From: Actinomycetes bacterium
Lineage (GTDB): Bacteria > Actinomycetota > Acidimicrobiia > Acidimicrobiales > RAAP-2
Reading direction: 5' to 3'
NCBI GenBank assembly: GCA_021838005.1
Contig: JAKCEK010000007.1
Span: forward strand, 1 to 32,119
Length of the DNA: 32,119 nucleotides
The notes below the pieces were generated by a model, which was given only the letters and a program-made list of their open reading frames with translations, ran no database searches and was not told the DNA's origin. Positions 6,746 to 13,799 of the stretch are shown here, one piece after another; positions within the stretch are counted from its first letter, which is position 1; each line of letters opens with the position of its first letter. The position numbers and the translations under genes are program-made.

Positions 6746-7348
6746 ATGACCGACCACGTAGACCTCTGGGTCGACCCCCTCTGCCCCTGGGCGTGGCTCA
6801 CCTCGCGGTGGCTGCTCGAGGCCACGACGGTGCGCGACGTCGAGGTCGCCTTCCACGTGATGAGCCTCTCGGTGCTCAACGAGGGCCGTGACCTGCCCGC
6901 CGACTACCGGGCGTTCCTCGACGACGGCTGGGGCCCGGTGCGCGTGCTCATCGCCGCCGAGCAGCGCCACGGCGCCGGGGTCGTCGAGCCCCTCTACTCG
7001 GCGATGGGGGCGCGCTTCCACCCCGGCGGGGAGAAGGATCGCACCGCCGTGATCGCGGAAGCGCTCGCCGAGGTCGCCCTCGAGGCCGACCTCGCCGACG
7101 CGGCCACCACGACCGCCTTCGACGAGGCCCTGCGCGCGAGCCACGCGGCCGGCATGGATCCCGTCGGCTACGAGGTCGGCACGCCGGTCGTCCACGTCGC
7201 CGGGAACGCCCTCTTCGGGCCCGTCGTCACCCCGGCGCCCAAGGGCGAGGCGGCCGGTCGGCTCCTCGACGGGGTGCTCGCGGTGATGGCGACCCCGGGC
7301 TTCTACGAGCTCAAGCGCAGCCGGACCCTCGGCCCGATCTTCGACTAG
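6746..7348 (+). CDS. DsbA-fold oxidoreductase of the mycothiol-dependent nitroreductase (Rv2466c) family
   Basis: A 200-residue thioredoxin-fold protein with an inserted helical domain. The start HVDLWVDPLCPWAWLTSRWLLEA and the blocks FHVMSLSVLNEGRDLP, GTPVVHVAGNALFGPV and YELKRSRT match the Rv2466c family, which uses mycothiol for reduction and activates nitro compounds in mycobacteria. The active site reads C-P-W-A, so only C13 (the nucleophile) remains and the resolving cysteine is alanine. That is compatible with a monothiol mechanism using mycothiol. ATG at 6746 is preceded by GAGG at good distance. The TAG stop lies in a CTAG that also holds the stop of the minus-strand fragment downstream. 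Confidence 0.88.
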   Translation: MTDHVDLWVDPLCPWAWLTSRWLLEATTVRDVEVAFHVMSLSVLNEGRDLPADYRAFLDDGWGPVRVLIAAEQRHGAGVVEPLYSAMGARFHPGGEKDRTAVIAEALAEVALEADLADAATTTAFDEALRASHAAGMDPVGYEVGTPVVHVAGNALFGPVVTPAPKGEAAGRLLDGVLAVMATPGFYELKRSRTLGPIFD

Positions 7349-7509
7349 CCCCCGTCGGGGGCGGCGAGCGCCTCGGCGAGCTGGTCGGCGTGCTCGCGGG
7401 GGTCTCGGGTGTAGGCCCCCGGCCACGTCGCCACGCCGTAGGCGCCCGACTCGGAGTGGCGGCCCGGTCGTCGGCGACGGCGGAGGGATCCACACTTCGC
7501 GCCCGGGCC
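7345..7509 (-). pseudogene. Coding-like fragment directly after the acyl-CoA dehydrogenase stop
   Basis: On the minus strand, the 54 codons after the acyl-CoA dehydrogenase stop remain open in the same frame, ending at TAG 7345-7347. The last 38 or so codons (SESGAYGVATWPGAYTRDPR and onward) have G or C at almost every third position, as real genes here do. The first part has more A/T thirds and an Arg run. There is no good start codon, so this looks like the 3' remnant of a lost gene or a read-through extension rather than an intact gene. I do not recognise the family. Its stop shares CTAG with the convergent 6746-7348 gene. Confidence 0.35.
7348..7362. terminator. Short GC hairpin between convergent genes
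   Basis: GCCCCC-GTC-GGGGGC is a perfect 6-bp stem with a 3-base loop, starting at the last base of the 6746-7348 stop codon. There is no T-tract. It could help end transcription in either direction, but its sequence is also part of the minus-strand coding-like fragment. Confidence 0.3.
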
Positions 7510-8709
7510 CTAGCCCCGGGGCACGTCCTTCCAGGCGACGCCCTTGTCGGCGCGCGGCTCGGCGCCGAGCCCGAGCACGCGCTCGCCGATGATGTTGCGC
7601 ATCACTTCGCTCGTCCCGCCCTCGATGGAGTTGGCGCGCGAGCGGATGAAGAGCTTGCGCACGTCGCCGCTGGCGTAACTCGTCTCGGTGGGCCGCACCA
7701 GGGGGTAGGTCGAAGAGTAGAGCATGCCCTCGGCCCCCAGCAGGTCGACGCACAGCTCGCTCAGGCGCTGATTGCCCTCGGCCGAGGCGAGCTTCGCGAC
7801 CGAACCCTCCGGTCCCGGGGTCCCCGCGTCGCGCAGGTCGCTCGCGCGCCAGTTCGTGAGCCGCGACACCTCAGCGCCGACCCAGGCCTCGAGGACGCGC
7901 CCTCGCACCGCCCTCGCGTGGGCGTCGACGCGCCCGCCCCAGCGCTCGCGCCACAGCGTGAGGGCCTGGCCGATCAGGCCGGAGTTGCGCGGCGGGACCC
8001 CGCCGCCGATCGACACCCGTTCGTTCATCAGTGTCGTGATGGCGACGGACCAACCCTCACCGACCCCGCCGAGGCGCCGGGCGTCGGGCACCCGGGCGTC
8101 GGTGAAGAAGCACTCGTTGAACTCCGCCTCGCCGGTCGCCTGGTAGAGGGGGCGCACCTCGACCCCGGGCGCGCGCATATCGACCAAGAAGGCGGTGATC
8201 CCCCGGTGCTTGGGTTGGTCGGGGTCAGTGCGAACGATGATCAGCCCGTAGCTCGCCACGTGGGCGAGGGTCGTCCACACCTTCTGCCCGTTAAGAACCC
8301 ACTCGTCACCGTCGCGTTCGGCGCGGGTGGCGAGGCTCGCGACGTCCGAGCCGGCGCCCGGCTCGCTGAAGAGCTGGCACCAGATCTCCTCACCGGTGAA
8401 GAGGGGCCGCAAGAAGCGGGTCTTCTGCTCCTCGGTGCCGTGCACGGCGAGAGTCGGGGCGACCATGCCGTAGCCGATGATGTTGCGCAGCGCCGCCGTC
8501 GGCGCCCCGGCGTTCACGAGTCGGACCATGGCGTGCTGCTGGTCGCCCGGGCTGCCGCCCAGCCCGCCGCAGCCCACCGGGAAGTGCACCCACGCGAGAC
8601 CCCGATCGAACTGCTCGCCGAGGAACGTGGCCGGGTCGGTCTCGCGCGGGGGGACCGCGGCGAGCAGCGCGTCGACGCGCGCGTCGAGGTCGGTGATCGT
8701 CTCGGCCAT
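7510..8709 (-). CDS. Acyl-CoA dehydrogenase
   Basis: A 399-residue flavoprotein that introduces a trans-2 double bond into an acyl-CoA thioester and passes electrons to ETF. The usual blocks are in order: an N-terminal helical domain, LFSEPGAGSDVASL (FAD/substrate loop, about 117-130), VLNGQKVWTTLAH (about 141-153), and the C-terminal helical domain with SIEGGTSEVMRNIIGERVLGL. The glutamate of the last motif is the candidate catalytic base. The length is typical. ATG at 8709 is preceded by GAGGAGG, with a TAGGAT -10 box upstream at 8731-8736. It is divergent from the S51 peptidase gene. The chain length of the substrate cannot be told. Confidence 0.93.
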   Translation of the reverse strand: MAETITDLDARVDALLAAVPPRETDPATFLGEQFDRGLAWVHFPVGCGGLGGSPGDQQHAMVRLVNAGAPTAALRNIIGYGMVAPTLAVHGTEEQKTRFLRPLFTGEEIWCQLFSEPGAGSDVASLATRAERDGDEWVLNGQKVWTTLAHVASYGLIIVRTDPDQPKHRGITAFLVDMRAPGVEVRPLYQATGEAEFNECFFTDARVPDARRLGGVGEGWSVAITTLMNERVSIGGGVPPRNSGLIGQALTLWRERWGGRVDAHARAVRGRVLEAWVGAEVSRLTNWRASDLRDAGTPGPEGSVAKLASAEGNQRLSELCVDLLGAEGMLYSSTYPLVRPTETSYASGDVRKLFIRSRANSIEGGTSEVMRNIIGERVLGLGAEPRADKGVAWKDVPRG

Positions 8710-8730
8710 GGCCCTCCTCGTCCCCGACGC

Positions 8731-8765
8731 ATCCTACGCAGGCGCCCGTCCACTAGAACGTTCCC
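8731..8765. promoter_or_regulatory. Back-to-back promoters for the acyl-CoA dehydrogenase and the S51 peptidase
   Basis: On the minus strand TAGGAT (8731-8736) precedes a leader with GAGGAGG before ATG 8709. On the plus strand TAGAAC (8754-8759) lies six bases before GTG 8766, so that transcript is leaderless. The two -10 boxes are only 17 bp apart. Confidence 0.45.
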
Positions 8766-9500
8766 GTGACGACCCGACGCATCCTCGCGACCTCCGGTGG
8801 ATGGGTACCGGGTCCCACCCAGGGGACGATGCGCCTCGGTGCGATGGTCCTCGACGCGCTGGCCGAGACGAAAAAGACGCGACCCCGGGTGTGCGTGCTC
8901 GAGACGGCCGCGGGCGACCCGACCTCCAGCTACGCCCTCGGCTTCGAGGCGTTCGCCGCGGCGGGCTGCGACGTCACCTGGCTCCGGGTCTTCCCCCAAC
9001 CCTCGGCCGACCCCCTCGAGCGCCTCGGCGGGTCCGACCTCGTCTGGGTGGGCGGTGGGTCGGTCGCGAACCTGCTGGCCCTCTGGCGACTCCACGGGGT
9101 CGACACGGCCCTGCGCGAGGTGTGGGAGCGCGGGGTCATCCTGGGTGGGGTCTCGGCCGGGTCGATCTGCTGGCACGTGGGCGGGCCGGCCGACTCCTTC
9201 GGTCCGACCCTCGCCCCGGTCTACGACGGGCTCGCCCTCGTGCCCTACGGCAACGGCGTGCACTACGACTCCGAGGCCCAGCGCCGCCCGCTCCTCCAGC
9301 GGCTCGTCGCCGAGGGGTCGCTGCCCACGAGTTACGCCACCGACGACCACGTGGGCCTGTGGTACGAGGGCGACGTCGCGACGCGCGTGGTCGCCGACTT
9401 CGCCGTCGACCCCGCGACCGGTCCGGCTGCCTACCGGGTCGAACGCGGCGCCGACGGTGCTGTCGAGACCCGGGTGGGCGTCGGCAAGAGCTTCGCCTAG
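8766..9500 (+). CDS. Peptidase S51 family protein (PepE-like)
   Basis: A 244-residue serine hydrolase related to dipeptidase E (alpha-aspartyl dipeptidase) and cyanophycinase. The nucleophile elbow is GGVSAGSICW (about residues 126-135), and the preceding WVGGGSVANLLALW block is typical of the fold. A conserved ATDDHVGLWYEG segment near residue 195-206 supplies a candidate histidine. There is no signal peptide, so it is cytoplasmic. The start is GTG at 8766, with TAGAAC six bases upstream. The family usually acts on Asp-X peptides. The divergent acyl-CoA dehydrogenase gives no clear functional link. Confidence 0.87.
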   Translation: MTTRRILATSGGWVPGPTQGTMRLGAMVLDALAETKKTRPRVCVLETAAGDPTSSYALGFEAFAAAGCDVTWLRVFPQPSADPLERLGGSDLVWVGGGSVANLLALWRLHGVDTALREVWERGVILGGVSAGSICWHVGGPADSFGPTLAPVYDGLALVPYGNGVHYDSEAQRRPLLQRLVAEGSLPTSYATDDHVGLWYEGDVATRVVADFAVDPATGPAAYRVERGADGAVETRVGVGKSFA

Positions 9501-9549
9501 CGCCCGGCCCGCCCGGATAGGGTTGGCGAGACCCGTCGCGCCTGGAACC

Positions 9550-9574
9550 TGACAAACGTCACGGGTCATCCGTG
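9550..9574. promoter_or_regulatory. Candidate operator upstream of the ABC exporter/two-component operon
   Basis: TGAC-AAAC-GTCA (9550-9561) is a perfect dyad, and it runs into CACGG-GTCAT-CCGTG (9560-9574), a second perfect inverted repeat. Together they lie about 45-70 bp before the predicted transcription start at 9621, where an activator such as the operon's own DesR-type regulator would bind. There is no direct evidence for which protein binds. Confidence 0.35.
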
Positions 9575-9608
9575 AGCGGGGGCACTGGGCGCGCGAGGCG
9601 TCCCTCGC

Positions 9609-9620
9609 TACGGTGGCGCC
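9609..9620 (+). promoter_or_regulatory. -10 box of the ABC exporter operon (leaderless)
   Basis: TACGGT (9609-9614) is followed by six bases and GTG at 9621. No Shine-Dalgarno sequence is present. Confidence 0.45.
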
Positions 9621-10544
9621 GTGTCCATCCCCGCCCTAGCCGACTCGGGACTCGTCCTGCGCGACCTCGCCAAGTCGTACGGTCCGGTGGCCGCCGTTCG
9701 AGGTATCGACCTCACGATCGCCCCGGGCGAGACGGTCGCCCTCCTCGGACCTAACGGCGCGGGCAAGTCCACGACGATCGACATGATCCTCGGCCTCGCC
9801 CCGCCCGACGCCGGATCGGTCACCCTCTTCGGATCGACTCCGGCCCGAGCGGTCGCCGACGGACGCGTCGGCGGGATGCTCCAGACGGGCCAGCTCATCT
9901 CGGAGCTCAGCGTGCGAGAGCTCGTCGCCATGGTCGCCGCTCTCTACCCCCGGGCCCTCCCGGTGGACGAGGTCCTCGCGGTCACCGGGGCCGAGAGGTT
10001 CGCGGCCCAGCGCACCACCAAGCTCTCCGGGGGCCAGAGTCAGCGCACCCGCTTCGCCATGGCCCTCGTCGCGAACCCCGACCTGCTCGTCCTCGACGAG
10101 CCGACGGCCGCCCTCGACGTCGAGGGCCGTCACGACTTCTGGGCGTCGATGTCCGAGGTCGCGCGCCAGGGCAAGACGATCCTCTTCGCCACCCACTACC
10201 TCGAAGAGGCCGACAGCTACGCCGACCGGATCGTGCTTATGGCGCGGGGCCGCGTGGTGGCGGACGGGGCGGCGACCGACATCAAGTCCCGCGTGGGCGG
10301 CAAGACCATCCGAGCCACACTGCCCGGGGTCGACCTCGACGCGTTGCGCTCCCTCGCGGGCGTCACCGGGGCCCTCCGGCGCGGCGAGGCGGTCACTCTC
10401 GCGTGCTCCGACGGCGACGCCGCCCTGCGGTCGCTGCTCGGGACGTACCCGGCCGCGCGCGACCTCGAGGTCCGCGGGGCCGGGCTGGAAGAGGCGTTCC
10501 TCGAGCTCGTGACCGAGGACGAGGACGAGGAGACTGCCCCGTGA
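9621..10544 (+). CDS. ABC-2 type exporter, ATP-binding subunit
   Basis: A 307-residue ATPase. The motifs are Walker A GPNGAGKST (about 49-57), signature LSGGQSQR (about 138-145), Walker B LLVLDEPTAALD (about 157-168) and the switch histidine in FATHYLEEADSYADR. The regulatory C-terminal domain after residue 225 resembles that of DrrA/CcmA-type exporters. It powers the permease encoded next, whose start overlaps its stop as GTGA. The operon continues into a DesK/DesR-type two-component system, an arrangement seen in Bacillus yvfRS-yvfTU and many actinobacteria, where the kinase senses a membrane or drug signal and the exporter responds. The substrate is unknown; lipids, antibiotics and lipopeptides are possibilities. 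Confidence 0.92.
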   Translation: MSIPALADSGLVLRDLAKSYGPVAAVRGIDLTIAPGETVALLGPNGAGKSTTIDMILGLAPPDAGSVTLFGSTPARAVADGRVGGMLQTGQLISELSVRELVAMVAALYPRALPVDEVLAVTGAERFAAQRTTKLSGGQSQRTRFAMALVANPDLLVLDEPTAALDVEGRHDFWASMSEVARQGKTILFATHYLEEADSYADRIVLMARGRVVADGAATDIKSRVGGKTIRATLPGVDLDALRSLAGVTGALRRGEAVTLACSDGDAALRSLLGTYPAARDLEVRGAGLEEAFLELVTEDEDEETAP

Positions 10545-11266
10545 GCCTGACCTACCTTCACTACGAGGTCCTCAGGACCTTCAGGAGCCGCGCCCTGCTC
10601 TTCTCGCTCGGCTTCCCCCTGGTGCTCTTTCTCGTCGTCGCCTCGACCAACCGGCACGCCACGCTCGAGGGAGTCAGCTTCCCGCTCTACTACATGGCCG
10701 GCATGGCGAGCTGGGGGGCGATGCTCGGGATTATCTCGGCGGGCTCGCGCATCTCCGTCGAGCGCCAACAGGGCTGGACGCGCCAGCTGCGCCTCACCCC
10801 GCTCTCGCCCCGGGCCTACCTCCTCGCCAAGGTCGTCTGCGGCTACCTGACGGCCCTGCTCACGATGGTGGTGCTCTTCGTCGCGGGCACGGTCCTCGGG
10901 GTCCGTCTCGGGGTCCGCGAGTGGGCGGTCATGGTCGGGCTCGCCCTGGTGGGCCTGGTCCCCTTCGGCCTGTTCGGCGTGATGGTCGGTCACCTTTTGA
11001 AGCCCGACTCCCTCGGACCGGCCGTGGGCGGGCTCAGCGCGCTGTTCGCTCTCTTCGGCGGGGCGTGGGGGCCGATCGCGACCCACGGCACCCTGCTCGA
11101 CCTCGTGCGCGACATCCCCTCCTACTGGCTGGTCCAGTCGGGCACCGTCGCCTACGGTGGGGGTGGGTGGCCCCTGCGGGGGTGGGTGGTCGTCGGGATC
11201 TGGTCGCTCGCGGCGGCGCGCCTCGCCTTCGTGGCCTATCGACGCGACACCGCCCGGGTGGTCTAG
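10541..11266 (+). CDS. ABC-2 type exporter, permease subunit
   Basis: A 241-residue membrane protein with about six hydrophobic helices. It begins with a short cytoplasmic segment (LTYLHYEVLRTFRSRALLF), and the family block RQQGWTRQLRLTPLSPRAYLLAK lies between helices two and three. A periplasmic segment near GTHGT/ISSYW-like positions precedes the last helix. GTG at 10541 overlaps the stop of the ATPase gene, so translation is coupled. The longer ORF from 10403 includes out-of-context sequence and is not the start. It pairs with the preceding ATPase to form the exporter. Confidence 0.9.
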   Translation: MSLTYLHYEVLRTFRSRALLFSLGFPLVLFLVVASTNRHATLEGVSFPLYYMAGMASWGAMLGIISAGSRISVERQQGWTRQLRLTPLSPRAYLLAKVVCGYLTALLTMVVLFVAGTVLGVRLGVREWAVMVGLALVGLVPFGLFGVMVGHLLKPDSLGPAVGGLSALFALFGGAWGPIATHGTLLDLVRDIPSYWLVQSGTVAYGGGGWPLRGWVVVGIWSLAAARLAFVAYRRDTARVV

Positions 11267-11278
11267 CGCTCGGCTCGA

Positions 11279-11291
11279 TAGGTTGACCGCC
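11279..11291 (+). promoter_or_regulatory. Possible internal -10 box before the histidine kinase gene
   Basis: TAGGTT (11279-11284) lies seven bases before GTG 11292. The two-component genes could therefore be expressed independently of the exporter genes, as well as by read-through. Confidence 0.4.
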
Positions 11292-12434
11292 GTGGACAGC
11301 GCCTACGTCGCCGCGGGGCCGAGCGATGCCGCCTGGGTGGCCGACCAGCGCAAGTGGGCGCGCGGCTGGCGCCGGGTGCTCTTCCCCGGGATCTTCCTCG
11401 CGTGGCTCATCCAGGTCGCCACGGCCATCCCCCCGAGCGTGCGCTCCACCGGCTGGCGCGTCGTGGGCTTCAGCGTGCTCGGGGTCTTCTGCGCGACCTA
11501 CGTCGCCGTCCTCTACGTCGCCTGGCGCGCCACCCCCCGCCTACACCTCGCTCTCCTCGGGGTCTTGTCGGCCCTGGTGCTGGCCGAGCTGCCGCTCGCC
11601 CACGCCGACGCCCTCATCATGGGGGTCTTCGTGTGCGCCGCCGCACTCATTCGCTTCCCCGCGGTCGGCTTCGGACTCACGCTCTTCTTCACCGGTCTGG
11701 CGATCTTCTTGCCGCCGCTGGTCACTGCGTGGCACCAGGGGATCGCCACGGGCCTCGACAACGGCACGGCCATCGCGATCCCCCTGACCGGACTGGCCAT
11801 GTACGGCTTCGGACGAGTCGTGAACAGTAACGCCCTGCTGGTCGAGGCCCGTACCGAGCTCGCCCGGCTCGCCGCCGAGGGTGAGCGGACGCGAATCGCG
11901 CGCGACCTACACGACCTCCTGGGCCACTCCCTCTCGGCCATCTCGGTCAAGTCCGAGCTCGCCGAGCGTCTCGCCGCCCACGACCCGAGCGCCGCCGCGC
12001 GCGAGATCCGCGAGGTCGCCGAGCTCAGCCGCCGGGCCCTCGGTGACGTCCGCGCGGCGGTGGCGAACTTCCACGACGTCACCCTCGCCGGTGAACTCGC
12101 CACCGGCCATGAGATCCTGCGCGCCGCCGGAATCGAGGGCGACCTCCCACGCTCGGTCGAGGTGGTCGACGAGGCGACCCAGGAGCTGTTCGGCTGGGTG
12201 GTGCGCGAGGGGCTCACCAACGTCGTGCGCCACTCCCACGCGCGCCACTGTCGGGTCCGCGTCGACGCCCAATCGGTCGAGATCACCGATGACGGCGCGA
12301 GCGGAGGCGCCACCTACGGCCACGGTCTCTCCGGACTCGCCGTGCGCGTCGCGTCCGCGGGGGGCCGCCTCGAGGCCGGGCCGGACGGCTCGGGAGGATG
12401 GCGCCTCGCGGTCACCCTCGGGACCCCCACGTGA
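11292..12434 (+). CDS. DesK-like sensor histidine kinase
   Basis: A 380-residue membrane kinase. About four to five hydrophobic helices occupy the first 180 residues. The HisKA_3 dimerisation helix follows, with the phospho-acceptor histidine in RIARDLHDLLGHSLSAISVK (about 199-218). The ATPase domain contains LTNVVRHSHA (N box), EITDDGASG and GHGLSGLAVRV (G boxes). The last helix before the kinase core lacks a separate extracellular sensor domain, as in DesK, which senses membrane state. I chose GTG at 11292 because TAGGTT lies seven bases upstream and the ORF-track extension to 11157 reads through the permease gene in another frame. It overlaps the next gene as GTGA. Confidence 0.9.
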   Translation: MDSAYVAAGPSDAAWVADQRKWARGWRRVLFPGIFLAWLIQVATAIPPSVRSTGWRVVGFSVLGVFCATYVAVLYVAWRATPRLHLALLGVLSALVLAELPLAHADALIMGVFVCAAALIRFPAVGFGLTLFFTGLAIFLPPLVTAWHQGIATGLDNGTAIAIPLTGLAMYGFGRVVNSNALLVEARTELARLAAEGERTRIARDLHDLLGHSLSAISVKSELAERLAAHDPSAAAREIREVAELSRRALGDVRAAVANFHDVTLAGELATGHEILRAAGIEGDLPRSVEVVDEATQELFGWVVREGLTNVVRHSHARHCRVRVDAQSVEITDDGASGGATYGHGLSGLAVRVASAGGRLEAGPDGSGGWRLAVTLGTPT

Positions 12435-13039
12435 CCATCCGACTCCTGCTCGCCGACGACCAGGAGCTCATCCGCACCGCCCTCGAACGCCTCTTCGACC
12501 TCGAGGGCGACTTCGCGGTGGTGGCCTCGGTCTCTCGAGGTGACGAGGTCGAAGAGGCGGCCGCGCGCACCCGGCCCGACGTGGCGCTGCTCGACGTGGA
12601 GATGCCGGGTCTCGACGGCATCGCGGCGTGCGCCCGGCTCGCGGCGCGGGTACCCGCGTGCCGCTGTCTCATCCTCACGACGTTCGGCCGGCCCGGCTTC
12701 TTGCGCCGGGCGATGGAGTCAGGCGCCGCTGGTTTCCTCGTGAAGGACGCCCCGTTCGACGAGCTCACGGCTGCGATCCGCCAGGTAGCCGCGGGCGGGC
12801 GCGTCGTCGACCCGGCCCTGGCCGCGGCCACGCTCGCCCGCGGGGCGTCGCCCCTCACGCCACGCGAGGCGGACGTACTGCGCACGGCGCGCACCGCCGC
12901 GACGGTGGCCGACATCGCGGCGGCCCTCTTCCTCTCGGAGGGCACCGTGCGCAACTACCTCTCGGCCGCCATCGCGAAACTCGGGGCGCGCAACCGTTCC
13001 GAGGCCGTGCGACTCGCCGAGGACGAGGGCTGGGTCTGA
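12431..13039 (+). CDS. DesR/NarL-family response regulator
   Basis: A 202-residue regulator. The receiver domain (about 1-120) starts IRLLLADDQELIRTALERL, has the phospho-accepting aspartate in VALLDVEMPGLDG and the conserved lysine in FLVKDAP. A LuxR-type helix-turn-helix follows: LTPREADVLRTARTAATVADIAAALFLSEGTVRNYLSAAIAKLGARNRSEA, where VRNYLSAAIAKLG is the DesR-type recognition helix. The start GTG 12431 overlaps the kinase stop. It very likely pairs with the kinase and regulates the exporter genes 9621-11266, possibly through the dyads at 9550-9574. Confidence 0.93.
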   Translation: MTIRLLLADDQELIRTALERLFDLEGDFAVVASVSRGDEVEEAAARTRPDVALLDVEMPGLDGIAACARLAARVPACRCLILTTFGRPGFLRRAMESGAAGFLVKDAPFDELTAAIRQVAAGGRVVDPALAAATLARGASPLTPREADVLRTARTAATVADIAAALFLSEGTVRNYLSAAIAKLGARNRSEAVRLAEDEGWV

Positions 13040-13051
13040 GAACCGCGGGCC

Positions 13052-13087
13052 CGCCAGGGGCCGACGGAGTGGCGCCACTCCCTGGCG
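13052..13087. terminator. Nested inverted repeats between convergent genes
   Basis: CGCCAGGG (13052-13059) pairs perfectly with CCCTGGCG (13080-13087), and between them lies the perfect 16-bp palindrome GGAGTGGCGCCACTCC (13066-13081). The structure sits in the 59-bp gap between the response regulator and trpG stop codons and is symmetric, so it can fold in both transcripts. It has no T-tract. A bidirectional terminator is the simplest reading. Confidence 0.55.
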
Positions 13088-13098
13088 CACTTCGCCCG

Positions 13099-13764
13099 CT
13101 AGAGCCGGGGCGAGGGCAGCGCCGAGCGGACCTCGTCGGCGCGCCGGGCGAGGGCCTCGGCGCGGGCGCGGGCCCCGGCCACGCCGAGCGACTCGAGCCA
13201 GTTGGCGAGCATGAGGTGCCCGTCCTGGGTGAGGACCGACTCGGGGTGGAACTGGACGCCCTCGATCGGGGCGCGCCGGTGGCGGATCCCCATCACCAGC
13301 CCCCCCGCGCGCGCGCTGACCTCGAGCCCCTCGGGCAGGGAGTCGGCGTCGACGACGAGCGAGTGGTAGCGACCGACGACGAGCGGGGCCGCGACGTCGC
13401 GGAAGAGCCCCGCGCCGTCGTGGGTGACCACGCTCGCCCTTCCGTGGACGAGGTCGGGCGCGTGGACGACCCGTCCGCCCAGGGCCTCGGCGATCGCCTG
13501 GTGGCCGAGGCAGATCCCGAGCAGCGGAACGCGTTCGCCCAGGCAGTGGCGCACCATCGCCACGTCGCAGCCAGCGGTGCGCGGGTGTCCCGGGCCGGGC
13601 GAGAGGACGACGCCGGCGACCGCGAGTCCCTCGAGGTCCTCGGGCGCCACCGCGTCATTTCGCCGCACGACCGTGGTGGCGCCCAGCTCACCGAGGTACT
13701 GAACGATGTTGTAGACGAACGAGTCGTAGTTGTCGACGACGAGCACGCGCACCGAGGCGTCCAT
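13099..13764 (-). CDS. trpG: Anthranilate synthase component II (glutamine amidotransferase)
   Basis: A 221-residue class I amidotransferase that supplies ammonia to TrpE for anthranilate synthesis. The motifs are VLVVDNYDSFVYNIVQYLGE (1-26 region), the glutamine pocket SPGPGHP (about 75-81), the nucleophile in GICLGHQAI, and the catalytic histidine/glutamate in GVQFHPESVLT. RYHSL is also present. It is probably amphibolic, serving 4-amino-4-deoxychorismate synthase as well, since no other pabA-like gene is in view. ATG at 13764 has TAGAAT exactly six bases upstream, so it is leaderless. It is divergent from trpE with 35 bp between the start codons, unlike the common trpEG order. Confidence 0.9.
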   Translation of the reverse strand: MDASVRVLVVDNYDSFVYNIVQYLGELGATTVVRRNDAVAPEDLEGLAVAGVVLSPGPGHPRTAGCDVAMVRHCLGERVPLLGICLGHQAIAEALGGRVVHAPDLVHGRASVVTHDGAGLFRDVAAPLVVGRYHSLVVDADSLPEGLEVSARAGGLVMGIRHRRAPIEGVQFHPESVLTQDGHLMLANWLESLGVAGARARAEALARRADEVRSALPSPRL

Positions 13765-13799
13765 CGACCGATTCTACGGCCGGTGGTTAACCTCTCAGC
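13765..13799. promoter_or_regulatory. Overlapping divergent leaderless promoters of trpG and trpE
   Basis: TAGAAT (minus, 13771-13776) lies six bases before the trpG ATG, and TAACCT (plus, 13788-13793) lies six bases before the trpE GTG. The -10 boxes are 11 bp apart, so each -35 region falls on the other gene's start. RNA polymerase cannot occupy both at once. Confidence 0.55.
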
